From Lactarius indigo (Eukaryota; Basidiomycota; Agaricomycetes; Russulales; Russulaceae), in NCBI GenBank assembly GCA_025766275.1, contig JAFKAC010000035.1, positions 248,001-312,000 on the forward strand: a stretch of 64,000 nt of DNA, given 5' to 3'. Positions 23,652 through 36,181 of this stretch are shown one piece after another. The notes below the pieces were generated by a model. That model saw nothing but the letters and a program-made list of their open reading frames with translations, was not told where the DNA came from and did no database searches. The translations under genes were made by a program, and so were the position numbers. The first letter of the stretch is position 1. Each line of letters starts with the position of its first letter.

Positions 23652-24921
23652 CTAGGAAGTCAGGCATTGCCTCCCTCCCTTATGCGTTTCCTCCGATCGA
23701 GAAGCAACGGTCATGCGGAAGCGTTGTAGAGCAGCAGCATCAGCCGCATAGTGTGACTCGGAGGCGTAAAGCTCCCAGAAGAACACAAGCTCGATGTATC
23801 GACAATCCAGATCAACGTTCAGCGTGACGAGGGCGGTGAGCTCCGCTGCGAAGCGATCCCAGATGCGGTCCCAACCATCGGGTTGAGGTCCCGACTCCTC
23901 ATCCCGGGAGAGGGTTGTGGATGAGGATGAGGAAGTGGGTTGGAAGTGGAAGTGGGGCGAGCCAAAGGGGGCGGGCAGCTTGCACGCGAGAACCTCAAGC
24001 TGCATGAGGGTGGTGGCGTGCCGCAGGACGAAAGGCTCGACTCCGACGGACGGCTGGAAAATGAGCCCGCGGAGGGAGAGCGCGCAGAGGTGCGGAAAGT
24101 ACAACCCGGCGAGGGACAGCCCAGACGAGGCCCCAACGGGTGCGTCGCTGTGCAAAGTGAGATCCGTGAGGGTGTGCTGAGTCGGGGCGAGGATCATGCG
24201 AGGGCAGACGGTACCCCAGAAGTGGCCCCACCGGGAGTCAAACCCAAATCCGTCCGGGGTGCGATCTGAGAGCACGGACAGCAGGAGGCGCCGCAGGGTC
24301 GCCAGGACGGTCTGGAATGGGGGAGATTCGAGGGGAGAAAGTTCCCAAATGCGCAGGTTGTCCAGGGAGAGTGAAGTCAACTTGGGTGGTGCACGGACGC
24401 TGAAGCTGGCTACGAGAGCGCTGAGGATCGATGCTTGGGCAGCGAGGCGACCTTGCCCGTCGGAACCAAGGCGGTTATCATAAAGTGGGTAGAATACCAA
24501 TTTAATGGTCTCGAGCCGAGGCAACTGGTGAACGCGAGAAAATGAATTGGCCAGTTCACGGATGGCGTTAGTTCTGACTAGCGTGACCCACAGGTAAACA
24601 TATACAAGTCGTGATTTTGTTGAGGGGATTAAAAGACGCACTATGCTTTAGCCTCCTTCCCTTCCTATCGGCACCTGTGTCGAGATAAGCAACTTCCCTG
24701 ACATGGGCCGCGATATCCGGGATGTCGAAGAGCCGTCCTAGATTTTTGGAGCTATCTCCGGTGGCAATCACAGAAAGGACGCGGAACGCAAAGGGCGTAG
24801 CAATGGCGCAGAAAGTGTGGCAGGCGGACCGAACGTGGCATAAGTCGTGGACATTGTCGACCTGCTCGAGAATGGTGGTTAGAACTTCGAGAGGGAGACG
24901 GGTGGTGCTACTGGTGCCCAT
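23652..24921 (-). CDS. F4: F-box-like protein with leucine-rich C-terminal part
   Basis: Exons 24921-24642 and 24577-23652 join across a 64-nt GT-AG intron into 401 uninterrupted residues. The N-terminal F-box-like segment is TRLPLEVLTTILEQVDNVHD, with downstream FAFRVLSVIATGDSSKNLGRLF. The exon junction gives LKHIRTNAIRELANSF, matching F2 (LKYVRSSAVHELASSL). The C-terminal part is a series of Leu-rich strands (LTSLSLDNLRIWEL, LTDLTLHSDAPVG, LCALSLRGLIF). Likely an SCF-type substrate adaptor; partner not inferable. It follows NLR2 in the same direction with about 610 bp between the NLR2 homology end and its start codon. F1, F5 and F6 are decayed relatives. Confidence 0.82.
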
Positions 24922-25533
24922 TTGAGCCTATCCGAGGCGAAATCGTCGCTTGCGGTGCCAGCCAAAAGGGAGAATTCACTCCCATTGGTGCGGGTCCCGG
25001 CAATGGGGTGTCAGGCGCAAGCTTTTCATTCCGGATTCCGGCCCACAGTCCGTCACTGGCATGCCAACTTGAAAAGAAACGACTCTAGAGTCGTTTCTCT
25101 CCTCTTTCTCTTTCTCATTCACAGAGATGGAAGCAGATATGTGACGCTGCTCGTGTATTATCGGTATGGAACCATCCGCGTATGTGCTTTTGTGAAGTTG
25201 TAGATGCCGTGGCGTTGTTCTATACCTGTTCTATGGTTTAGTTTTTTTAGGAGACCTGCTCACATTTAGACCTCAGCTGTGGGAGGTTGGGATACCCCAG
25301 CCCAACTACACTCATCGCGTTGTCGGGCTAAGGGGCCGCGACACTGCCCAAATAACAACCCGGTCATGTCTTGAGTTGAGGGAGGTGCGATCCGCGCGAA
25401 GTGTCGCAACACAGAACTTCGTACAAATGTAAAACATTAATTCCCCGTCGTCAGTACATCATTACAACTCGTCGTACAGAAATATTCCAAGTGTGGCTAT
25501 ATGAATACCTTAAAATGCTATTTCTAGAACAAT
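24922..25533. repeat. NLR2 3' flank / F4 promoter, inverted copy of 2870-3477
   Basis: Reverse complement of the interval after NLR1, with only modest divergence. It must contain the NLR2 terminator and the F4 promoter. The corresponding interval after NLR3 (about 31539-31954) is shorter and more diverged. Confidence 0.7.
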
Positions 25534-25980
25534 CTATAGTACACGTTCTATTCGTTCACCGTGCTCCATCAATACCTGTAGGATCGCGCCATGTCCATTT
25601 CCTGATGCCACCTGGAATGGGGTCTCTCCTTGCTTATCCTTGGCATCTACACTCGCGCCACGGTCGAGTAGCAAACACACAGTCTCTGCTTTACCGCTGA
25701 ATGATGCTACGTGCAACGGAGTCCTCCCGTATTTGTCTTCGGCATTTACGTTCGCGTCGTGGTCGAGTAGCAATTGCACAATTTCTATTGTGCCATAGGA
25801 CGACGCCTCGTGCAATGGGGTTTTTCCTTCATTGTCCTTGGCATCTGCACTTGCGCCACGGTTGAGCAACAAGCGTACGGTCTTTGTTTTGCGTTCGGAT
25901 GACGCTACGTGCAATGGAGTCCACCCGCGTTTGTCTTCAGCATTTGGGTTCGCGTCGTGGTCGAGCAGCAATTGCACCAT
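25534..25980 (-). pseudogene. NLR2 C-terminal ankyrin repeats behind a premature stop
   Basis: In frame with NLR2 but after a TAA at 25981-25983. It encodes about 148 further residues: the rest of one ankyrin repeat and four more. They end in the same tail as NLR1 (GETPFQVASGNGHG... ERIERVL). Near identity to NLR1 implies the stop is recent. Confidence 0.8.
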
Positions 25981-28900
25981 TTATATTGGGCCATAGTACG
26001 ACGCGTCGTGTAATGGAGTCCTCCCGTCCTCATTCTTGGAGTCAGCGTTCGCGCCACGGTCGAGCAACAAGCGCACGATCTCTGTTTCGCAATTGGACGA
26101 CGCCTCGTGCAATGGGGTCATTCCATCCTCCTTCTTTGGGTCTGCGTTCGCGCCACGGTCGAGCAGCAAGCGTACGATCTCTGCGCTGCCTTTGAGTGAC
26201 GCTAAGTGCAACGGGGTCCATCCTTCGCTATCTGATGTATTTGCGTTTGCACCGTGGTCGAGCAGCAGGCGTACAATATCTTCTTCGCGTCGGAATCTTG
26301 ACACCTCGTGCAATGGAGTCCTTCCGTCCTTCTTCTTAGCTTCCACGTTCGCGCCATGGTCAAGCAGCAGACGTGCAGCCTCGAGCTTCCCATCACGTGA
26401 TGCTAGATGTAATGGTGTCGAGCATTCTTTATCTTGTGCGTTGATTTCCGCGCCATGTTTGAGTAATAGCTCCGCGATCTCCACGTGACCAAAATCTGAT
26501 GCCCAGTGCAATGGAGTAAAGCCTTGGCTGTCCGCGGTGTTGATGGGTACGTTGTGCCCCAGTAGCATCCGAACAACCTCTAGGCATCCACCAGATGCGG
26601 CGAAATGAATTGGAGTCAGATGACCAATATTCCGGGAATTCGCATCTGCGCCATGGTCGAGTAGCCACCACGCGACATCGATACGTGCACCATACGACGC
26701 AGCATGTAGTAGAGTCCGATTTGATCGATCGTCGATAACATCCACGGCTGCGCCATGCCGGTGTAATAGTTCAGCCACATCGAAGTGTCTCTTGTACAAT
26801 GCCGCTGCCAGTGGACTGTGATTAGAACCACCCCTCGCATTGACTTGCTCCGGATGCTCGATGATGATCTGCGCTGCCAGGTCATGAAACCCGCACAATG
26901 AAGCATAATACAGTGGAGATCCACAATTTTGGAGGAGTTCTCCAAAGTTATTCCAGAGATCGTCGATGTCGTACAACCGGAGCCACGCGTAAAAATGTAG
27001 TTTGGTCGAGTCAAAAAGGAGTCGCATCCCATCTTCTATGCGTGAAGACACTTTTCCGAATTGCGCATGCTTCACCCAATATTGACTAGCATATCTCGCT
27101 AGCGGAAACCTATCTTCGACCTGCCAATTGCCGGCGCTGACGTCTAACTGGAGTAGCGTTCCCAAGCAAGCTTGCGCGAGAGTCGTGTGTGCAGTTTCAG
27201 GAGTGATATGAAAGTACGAAGCGTCTCCTTTAGAATTTGCAAGCCGGTCGGAAGTCAAGAATTCCTTCACCGAAAAATGCGTAAACTGGATCACCCGCGA
27301 ACCACCATCATTGACTTCGGTGATCAAGCTTGAGCATGTAGATAGCACAGCTCGTTGTCGATCCTCCCATCGCCACTCCTCTTTCAATTTCGGCGTCACT
27401 CCTTCGGCATCTTCAAAATCAAGCACAAGTATTTCTGCCAGCTCCTCAACACGCAGCGGTCGAGCGGCCGCGGTGAGACATTGTAAGAGACGACGAGCGT
27501 GGTCTCGGTTGGCCATCCCAATCTCCTTCAGCACCCGCTCATATGTCTCGTCCAATGATTTCGGTAATTCGTTCAGGGTTCGCCGGATGCTTTGCGGGAG
27601 GCAATGTTGCAGCACTTCCAGTTGACAGAAAACCCACCGGAACCTGTCATATAGTCAGTAGCCATCATCACCATCCTTGAACACGCTTACATTCCATCGG
27701 CTCTATCTGTGAGCGTCTCGATAACCAGTTCCTTGTCCTTCTCCCTCCATCTCTTCATCGCCGTATCTGACTCTGCGTACACCACATATTTTATATAATC
27801 TTCAATATCCTTCTTTTGTCCACTCTCCTCGTGAATCGAGACCGGGTGAAACGCTAGGGGCTCAAGCACGTCCCGGATGTCGTTCTCCGGACGGCTGGTA
27901 ATACATATATGAAAATCTGACAGCCGGAGACCGATAAGGTCCTTTATGAGATCGAGCACCTGTTTGCGGTCAGGTGGAATTCCAGAGGTGCTAGGGCATT
28001 CATCTAGCGCGTCCAAGATGATGTAGATTGGGCCGAGGCTAGGTAGCGTGAGCATCTCTTTAAGACACCCGATCAGCGTGCTGATGTTGGGCTTATGCGC
28101 GCCGTCATCGTGTGCCTTGTAAACACGGGAGAGTATATCGGAACAGTTATCGGAACGAGCAGAGAGCTGTGTGAGAAGGGAAGGAAGCAAGTTGCGAATG
28201 TTTTGTTTATCGGTGTCCTTGAAATCGAAATAGAAATACGCCATCGACGCCAGTCCAGCCGCCCGCAATGCCGTGATGTCTTGGATGATCGCGGAGCTGG
28301 TTTGTGGTGTAAGCTGCTGAGGGGTGAATGCGACAAATGATAACGAACCAGAGGATACTCTTCCCTGAGCCCGCTACAATCGTTAGACGCGATCAATATC
28401 TGGGAGGAGGTGAAGGAACAGAACGGCGCACGTTTGCCGTGGATCCACAACAAGGATGTGGTCGGCTTGGTCTTCCATTGCACGAATATACTTCCTTGGG
28501 AGAACCATGTCGCGGTGCCTTCGTGTTGAGTGGTGGACGCGATATTTTGATTGGTGGATGGGTCTGGCGGAGACAGCCACGCTCGGTGGTCCTTCCGTAC
28601 CCGGCTCCCTAAAGCGCCATTTCAGTTTAGTAACCAAGAGCAGTAGGGCTGAAGGATCACGGACGCTTTTCTTCGTCGATATTGATTGCCGTGCGTTGCA
28701 ATAGGGCTTGTGTTTCCTTGCCATCTGGACGGATTTGAGCTTGCGATAGTATTTGAGAGTATCCAACGTAATTAACATACCTCCAATGGCCACGTTGACC
28801 TTCTCGTCGATCTTTTTAACTCTATCATCGACGCCCTTCACGTTGTCATCGACGCCCTGTACTTGCTCGCCAACGGCTTGTACTCCGTCCTTGACATGAT

Positions 28901-29712
28901 GCGCGACTTTCAGGATTTGCACAATCGCCATCTGGGCCTCCTGCTGCGTCAATCTATCCAGTCTGATTAGCGCGTCCTCGATATCCCTCCTTCCAATTAA
29001 TTTCTTCAAATATTTCTCTGAATTTCTATTAGTGACGGGCAATGCATCAACACAAATCGACTCACTCGCTCGCCCTTGGTTTATCTCCTTCGTCACAATC
29101 CCAAATATTCCAAGAACCTCGACCATTATCTTCACGATCGTTTCCTTCATCGCTTCTGTTGTCGGCACCGAAATATACTCCTCGAGCCGTCTGAAGAAAC
29201 TTTCGATCCGCTCGAAGATCTCGATGAGCGTGTCTTGGCTTGCAACAATGTCCTTTGCCGCCTATTTACGTTCGATATCAGAACAGCCCGGGAAAGGATA
29301 TCTAGGATAATAGCTACCAGGAGAAGGACCCCAGCTCCAGCGAAAATCACTTTCGCCGGCGAGAATACCTAGAAATATGATATCAAAGATTAGATAATAG
29401 AAGGATCGCCGGAATGGTACTCACCAATCCGACGCCCTCGCCAAGCGCCGCGGAAAATGCATACAGCACATTGACAGTCGGATTCAACCACCTCGTCAAC
29501 CTGTCATCGCCGGATGTCGATCGCTCGAACTGTTGTACTTGAGTGCGAAGTACGGTCAGGATGTCGGTGGGAGAGTTGCAAGTCTGTAGCTGGACCATAA
29601 ATGGATGCGCGAGAAGATCTTTCTTTGTCTTCTTTTTGTAATTGTCGAGGGAAGCGCAGAAGATGGCCTGCAGATTAGAAGAAGAGGAGGCTGTGGGATG
29701 TATCTGAGACAT
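25981..29712 (-). CDS. NLR2: Goodbye-NACHT-ankyrin STAND receptor, truncated by nonsense codon
   Basis: Nine exons on minus: 29712-29425, 29368-29318, 29261-29066, 29017-28781, 28724-28665, 28608-28432, 28373-28349, 28296-27691 and 27643-25981. All introns are 47-58 nt with GT-AG ends, and the exons sum to an exact frame of 1100 residues. The N-terminus (MSQIHPTASSSSNLQAIF, RLTRWLNPTVNVLYAFSAAL, IFERIESFFRRLEEY, KKYLKKLIGRRDIEDAL) is the Goodbye-type domain of fungal STAND proteins. Next comes a coiled linker with repeats of QxVDDxVK type, Walker A GKPGSGKS at about 335-342, Walker B LDALDE, a helical region and ankyrin repeats. A GAA-to-TAA change relative to NLR1 stops translation inside the tenth repeat. 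Nine complete repeats remain, so the product might still fold; it may equally be a dying gene. Confidence 0.85.
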
Positions 29713-30359
29713 AGAAACAGCAGCAAGGAGAGGTGTCTAAGGGGATCGCGACAAAAACTGGCACTGTGGGTGAGAGGTAGTTAAGTGGGAATGAACGCCC
29801 GAATAGTTTGGCACGAGGTTTGGCAGGTAACGCCCGCACAGCCTCGTAAACAGGCCGACGATGTTTTCAAAACCAGTGTGCGGGGGTCGTTTTCGTCATT
29901 GGCCATCTCTGAGGGAAACTTGAGTGCAGTAACAGGTTCCATGGTTCCAGGTCGACGCAGACACGTATGATAACCGAGATTTTGACTGCTCGGGATGCCA
30001 CTGTACAGAGTCACGTGGTCGCGTCGTCCCTAATTTCTTCACGTTGGCGGTGAAGTGGTCAAACAGGTCACGGCGTATCTCTGGGAAATATTGCGCTACC
30101 GCTCCGTTTCTATGCGGACTACCAGCTCAGGTTGCTACCGACTACTATGTACAAGAGCTAGTTCACTTCAACACTTGTTTCTCTGTACCATGCGCCGCTT
30201 CCATTCCTTCCTGGCGCCATGCCGAACATTAGTAGGGCAGTGACTCTCAACAACAGAACGAGAATCGACGTGTTCGTACCGTTTCCCCACCGGCTTTCGG
30301 GAACCCCTACCCTTCAAAATTCCCCACACTTCTCCCCCAATCGAGCGACATCATACATG
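29713..30359. promoter_or_regulatory. conserved NLR2 upstream region
   Basis: About 450 bp (29760-30240) upstream of the NLR2 ATG are recognisably similar to 35600-36100 (before NLR3) and 49130-49620 (before NLR4). A shared GGTTTGGCAGGTAACGCCCG-like block lies about 110 bp before the ATG. This is the probable promoter, duplicated with the gene. No protein-coding signal. Confidence 0.55.
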
Positions 30360-31538
30360 TCAAAACATCGAAGCGCCAAAGCGTCGGCGGTGTAGCGCGA
30401 CTCGGTGACGTAAACTTCCCAGAAGAACGTGAGTTCGATGTATCGGCACTCCAGATCGACATTCAGTGTGACAAGGGTCATGAGCTCCGCTGCGAAGCAG
30501 TTCCAGATATAGTCCCAACCACCGGGTCCGCAGCTTGAACCCTCGTCTCAGGAGCCATGGGTTGGGATCGGAAGTAGGAGAGGAGCAAGTTGGAAGGGGC
30601 GGGCAGCTTGCACGCAAGGACCTCGAGTTGCAGGACGAAAGGCTTGACTCCAACGGATAGCTGGAAGACGAGCCCGCAGAGGTGCGGAAAGTGCAACCCA
30701 GTGAGGGACAGTCCGGATGAGGCGCCAACAGGCGCATCGCTGTGCAGGGTGAGCACCGTGAGAGTATGCTGAGTTGGGGCGAGGATTATACAAGGGCAGA
30801 GGGTACCCCGGAAGTGGCACCAGTGGGCATTATGGCCGGGGCGCGGTCTGAGAGCACAGACAAGAGGAGGCGCTATATAGTCGTCAGGACAGTCTGGAAT
30901 GAGGAGGATATGAGGGGAGAAATGCGTAGGTTGGGTGTTGCATGGATGCTGGAGCTAGCTACGAGAGCGCGGAGGATGGATTCCTAGAGAGTGAGGAGAC
31001 CCTGCCTGTCGGAACGAAGACAGGTTATTGTAGAGCGGGTAGAACGTCTATTTAATGGTCTTGAGCCGGGGAAACTGGTGAACGTGAGAAAATGAACCGG
31101 CCAGTTCACGGATGGCGTTAGTTCTGGCTAGCATGACCCCCAGGTAAACATAGACAAGTCGTGATTTTGCTGAGGGGATGAAAAGACGCACTATGATTTT
31201 GAGTCTCCTTCCCTTCCTATCAGCCTATCAGCACCTGTGTCGAGATAAGCGACCTCCCTGACATGGGCCGTGATATCCGGGATGTTGAAGAGCTGTCCTA
31301 GGTTTTTGGAGCTATCTCCGGTGGCAATCACAGAAAGGACGCGGAACGCAAAGGGAGTGGTGATGGCGCAGAAAGTGTGGCAGGTGGCCCGAACGTGGCA
31401 TAGGTCGCGGACATTGTCGACCTGCTCGAGGATGGCGGTGAGAACTTCGAGAGGGAGACGGGTGGCTGTGCGACTGGTTCCGGCAATGGGGGTGTCAAGC
31501 ACAAGTTCTCGTTCCGGATTCCGGGCCGCAGGACCCAT
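30360..31538 (-). pseudogene. F5: broken F-box-like gene
   Basis: Closely related to F4, but the start codon position is changed (the ATG of F4 corresponds to a non-start codon, leaving only an upstream in-frame ATG near 31538). An 8-bp tandem duplication (CTGATAGG twice, near 31217-31232) shifts the frame at the end of exon 1. Further indels break the Leu-rich part into frames at 30478-30756 and 30360-30737. The F-box-like segment itself (TRLPLEVLTAILEQVDNVRD) is preserved. It lies between NLR2 and NLR3 in the same direction. Confidence 0.78.
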
Positions 31539-31954
31539 TTTCTCTTTCCGGGTCAGAGACTCACAGCGACGCAAGACGCAAGCAGAGATGTGATGCTGAT
31601 CGTGTATATGCATATGCGCATGTGCCTTTGTGAAGTCGTGGATACCCATTCTATAGTAGTTTACAGGTTTTTTTTATGAGACTCGCAGAGATTTAGACCC
31701 CAGGTGTAGGAGATTAGGATACCTCAACACTACTATACTTCTCATCGTGTTGTCGAGACTAGGGGTCGCAACACTTCCCAAACAACTCGGTCATGTCTTG
31801 AGTCTAGGGTGGTGCAATCCGTGCGAAGTGTCGCAGCCGGTTCGCGCAGGCCTCTACACAACGCAAAACTCCTTACAAATGTTAATGTCCCGTTCTCAGT
31901 ATATCGTTACAACTTGACATACGTATCTAGAACAACATATAGCACTCTTTCTAT
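31539..31954. other. NLR3 3' flank
   Basis: No gene. A diverged relative of the flanks at 2870-3477 and 24922-25533 (shared GACATGACC / GGTCATGTC and CACTTCGCACGG-like blocks). Confidence 0.5.
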
Positions 31955-34900
31955 TTATCCACCGTGCTCCATCAATGACTGTAGGATCGCGTCCTTTTCA
32001 TTTCCTGACGCGACCTGGAATGGGGTTTTTCCCTCATTGTCCTTGGCATCCGCACTCGCGCTGTAGTCGAGTAGCAAGCGCACGATATCTGTTTTGCCTT
32101 TGGATGACGCTACGTGCAACGGGGTCCATCCGTCGTTATCCGAGGCATTTGCATTTGCGCCGTGGTCGAGCAGCAGGCGCACAGTATCTCTTTCCCCTTG
32201 GGATGACGCCTCGTGCAATGGTGTCCTTCCGTCCTTCTTCTTGGCCTCCGCGTTCGCGCCATGGTCAAGTAGCAGACGTGCAGCCTCGAGCCTCCCATAA
32301 CGTAATGCTAGGTGTAATGGTGTTGAGTGTTCGTTATCTTGTGCGCTGATTTCCGCGCCATGTTCAAGTAGTAGCCTCGCGATCTCCACGTGACCACCTT
32401 TCGATGCGTCGTGCAATGGAGTAAGGCCTCGGTCGTCCGCAGTGTTGATGCGTACGTTGTGCCCCAGTAACATCCGAACAATATCTAAGTGTCCTTTTGC
32501 GGCAAAATGAATTGGAGTCTGGAGATCAATTTCCCGCGAATTCGCATCTGCACCATGGTCGAGTAACCACTGCGCGACATCGAAAAGTCCATCCAACGAT
32601 GCAGCATGTAGTGGAGTCCAATTATATAGATCATCGATAACATCCACGGTCGCACCATGCCGGTGTAATAGTTCTGCTGCCTTGAAGTGCCTCTTGTACA
32701 ATGCCGCCGCCAGTGAACTGTGATTTTGACCACCCCTCGCATTGACTTGCTCCGGATGCTCAACAATGATCTGCGCTGCCAGGTCATGAAGCCCGCACAA
32801 CGAAGCATAATACAGTGGAGATCCACGATCTACGGGGGTGTCTCCGAAGGTTTGCCAGCGATTGTCGATGTCGTGCAACTCGAGCCACGCGGAAAACTGT
32901 GGTTTGGTTGAGTCAAAAAGAAGTCGCATCCCATCTTCAATGCGTGAAGACACCTTCCCGAACTGCGCATGCTCCACCCAATGCTGGCTGGCATATCTCG
33001 CTAACGGAAACCTTTCTTCGACATGCCTATTGCCGGCGCTGACGTCCAACTGGAGTAGCGTTCCCAAGCAAGCCTGCGCGAGAGTCGTGTGTGCGGCTTC
33101 GGGAATGATATGAAAGTATGAAGCGTCTCCTTTAGAAGTCGAAAGCCGGTCGGAAGTCAAGAATTCCTTCACCGAAAAATGCGTGAACTGGATCACCCGG
33201 GAATCACCATCGTTGACTTCAGTGATCAAGCTTGAGCACGTGGATAGCACAGCTCGGTGTCGGTCCTCCCGTCGCCAGTCCTCATTCAGCTTCGGCGTCG
33301 CTCCTTCGGCCACTTCAAAGTCAAGCGCGAGTATTTCTGCCAGCTCATCGACACGCAACGGACGAGTGGCAGCGGTGAGACATTGTAAGAGACGACGAGC
33401 ATGGTCTCGGTTGGCCATCCCGATCTCCTTCAGCACCCGCTCATATGTCTCGTCCAATGATTTCGGCAACTCGTTCAGGGTTCGCCGGATGCTTTGCGGA
33501 AGGCAATGTTGCAACACTTCTAGTTGACAGAAAACCCACCGGAACCTGTCAGATAGTCAGCAATCGTCATCGTCATCCTTGAACACGGTTACATTCCGTC
33601 AGCTCTATCCGTGAGCATCTCAATAACCAGTTCTCTGTCCTTCTCTCTCCATCTCTTCATCGCCGTATCTGAGTCCGCGTACACCACAGATCGGATATAA
33701 TCTTCAATATCCTTCTTTTGTCCACTCTCCTCGTGGATTGAGACCGGGTGAAGCACTAGTGGCTCAAGTGCGGCGCGGATGTCATTCTCCGGGCGGCTGG
33801 TGAGACATATATGAAGATTGGAAAGCTGGAGCTTGACGAGGTCCTTTATGAGATCGAGGACCTGTTTGCGGGCGGGGGGAATTCCAGATGTATTGGGGCA
33901 TTCGTCTAGCGCGTCTATGATGACGTAGATTGGACCGAGGCCAGGAAGCACGAGAATCTCTTTAAGACACCCAATCAGCGTGCTGATGCTGGGCTTATGC
34001 GCGCCGTCATCGTGTGCCTTGTAAACACGGGAGAGTATGTCGGAACAGCTGTCGGAACGAGCGGACAGCTGTGTGAGGAGCGAGGGAAGTAAGTTGCGGA
34101 TGTTTTGTTTATCGGTGTCCTTGAAATCGAAATCGAAATACGCCATCGACGCCAGCCCAGCCTCCCGCAACGTCATTATGTCTTGGATGATTGCGGAGCT
34201 AATTGGCGTTGTAAGCTCGTGACGGGCGAACGCGACAAATGACGACGAACCAAAGGATGCTCTTCCCTGAGCCCGCTACAATCGTTAGACGCGATCAGCA
34301 TCTGGGAGGAGGCGAAGGAACAGAATGGCGCACGTTTTCCGTGGATCCACAACAGGGATGTGGACGGCTTCGTCTTCCATTCCGTGAATATGCTTCCTTG
34401 GAAGAACCACATCGCGGTGCCTTCGTGTTGAATGTTGGACGCGATATTTTGATTAGTGGATGGGTCCGAAGGAGAGAGCCATGCTCTGTGGTCCTTCCGT
34501 ACGCGGCTCCCTGCAGTGAGATTCCGGTCTCAGCAAGTAAGAATAGTGGGGCTAATGAACCACGAACGTTTTTCTTCGTCGATATTGTTTGCTGCCTGTT
34601 GCAATAAAACTTGCGTTTCCGTTGTCGTCACTTTGACTACCCTGCCATCTTGACGTATGTGAGTTTACGACGGCGTTTGTGATTAGCTAAAGTGTTGAAC
34701 GTACCCTCAATAGCCACGTCGACCTTGTCGCCCACACTGTGTGCGACTTTCAGGACTTGCACAATCGCCATCTGAACCTCCTGCTGCGTCAATTTATCCA
34801 GTCTTCCCAGCGCGTCCTCGATGTCCCTCCTTCCGATTAACTTCTTCAGGTATCTCTCTGAATATCTATCAGCGACGGGCGACGTATAGTATCGGGGATC

Positions 34901-35554
34901 GACTCACTCGCTCGGCCCTGTTTTATCTCCTTTGTCACGATCCCAAAAATTCCAAGAACCTCCACCATTATTTTCACGATGATATCCTTCATCGCCTCCG
35001 TCATCGGCACCGCACTATACTCCTCCAGCCGTCTGAAGAAGCTTTCTATGCGCTCGAAGATATCGACGAGCGTATCTTGGTTTGCAGCAACGTCCTTTGC
35101 CGCCTGTGTACATTCCTATGAGAACAGTTCGAGTAAGTGAGATCCAGGGTAATAGCTACCAGGAGAAGCACCCCAGCTCCAGCGAAAATCACTTTCGCTG
35201 GCGAGAACACCTAGAAATATAACACCAGAGATTAGATCGTAGAAAGATCGTCGGAATGTGACTCACCAATCCGATGCCCTCGCCAAGCGCCGCCGAAAAG
35301 GCATAAAGCACGTTGACAGTCGGATTCAACCACCTTGTCGACCTGTCATCACCGGATGTAGATTGCTCGAACTGTTGGACTTGAGTGCGAAGGACGGCCA
35401 GAATGTCGGTGGGGGAGTTGCAGGTCTGCATCTGGGCCATCAACGGATGCGCGAGAAGGTCTTTCTTCGTCTTCTTTTTATAAGTGTCCAGAGAAGCACT
35501 GAAGATGGCCTGTAAGTTGGAGGAAGAAGAGGCTGTGGGAGGTGTTTGAGACAT
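31955..35554 (-). CDS. NLR3: Goodbye-NACHT-ankyrin STAND receptor, complete
   Basis: Nine exons on minus: 35554-35267, 35210-35160, 35103-34908, 34857-34705, 34648-34568, 34510-34334, 34275-34251, 34198-33593 and 33545-31955. Introns of 47-58 nt; exons sum to an exact frame of 1055 residues, so the gene appears functional. The Goodbye-type domain covers about residues 1-200. A linker shorter than in NLR2 follows, lacking the VDDxVK coil. Walker A GKPGSGKS lies at about 314-321, with GSGKS in a 25-nt exon, then Walker B IYVIIDALDE, a helical region from about 526, and only nine ankyrin repeats from about 768. It is flanked by the F-box-like pseudogenes F6 (upstream) and F5 (downstream). Predicted cytoplasmic sensor; ankyrin repeats would bind a ligand and NACHT would oligomerise. 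Confidence 0.9.
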
Positions 35555-36181
35555 GGCAAGAGCAGCGAGGAGTGGCGTCTGGGGGCACCATGACGATACT
35601 AGGGCCGAGGGTGGGAAGCGCTTGGGGAAGCAGCAGTGGGAATGCCCGAATCGGATGCCACGAGGTTTGGCGAGTAACGCCCGTACAGCTTCAGCGCTTC
35701 AGCTCGTAAGCAGGCTGACAACGCAGCAGTGCGGGGACGTCATCGTCACCGGCCACCTTGGAGGGAAACCCGAGTGCAATAAGTGGATCTGTGGCTCCAT
35801 GTTGAGGCAGACAGGCGTGATCAAGGGCGTGATAACCGAGATTTCGAATTTCGATGCCACCTGGTTGCGCTAACGCTGAGTTGAGAATCACGTGGTCGCG
35901 TAGTACTGTTGAACAGGAGTCACGGTGTCGTTCTGGCTGGGAAACATCGTGCTTCCGCCCGGTTTTATATGCAATCTGCCAGCTTAGATCGCTACCTACT
36001 ACTATACACAAGAGCTAGTACGCTGATACTTTTGTTCTCCTGTACCATCTGCCGGTCTCCTTCCCTCCCGGCTCTTCGCCGAACCTGAAATGGAGAGCAG
36101 GGCAGTAACTCCCAAAGATAGCACACGACATTCAATGTGCCCCCATTGTTTCTCCATTAGCGTGTCAGGCGCCACCTCCCC
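35555..36181. promoter_or_regulatory. conserved NLR3 upstream region
   Basis: Similar to the upstream regions of NLR2 and NLR4, and contains the probable NLR3 promoter and the F6 3' end. No coding signal. Confidence 0.5.
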
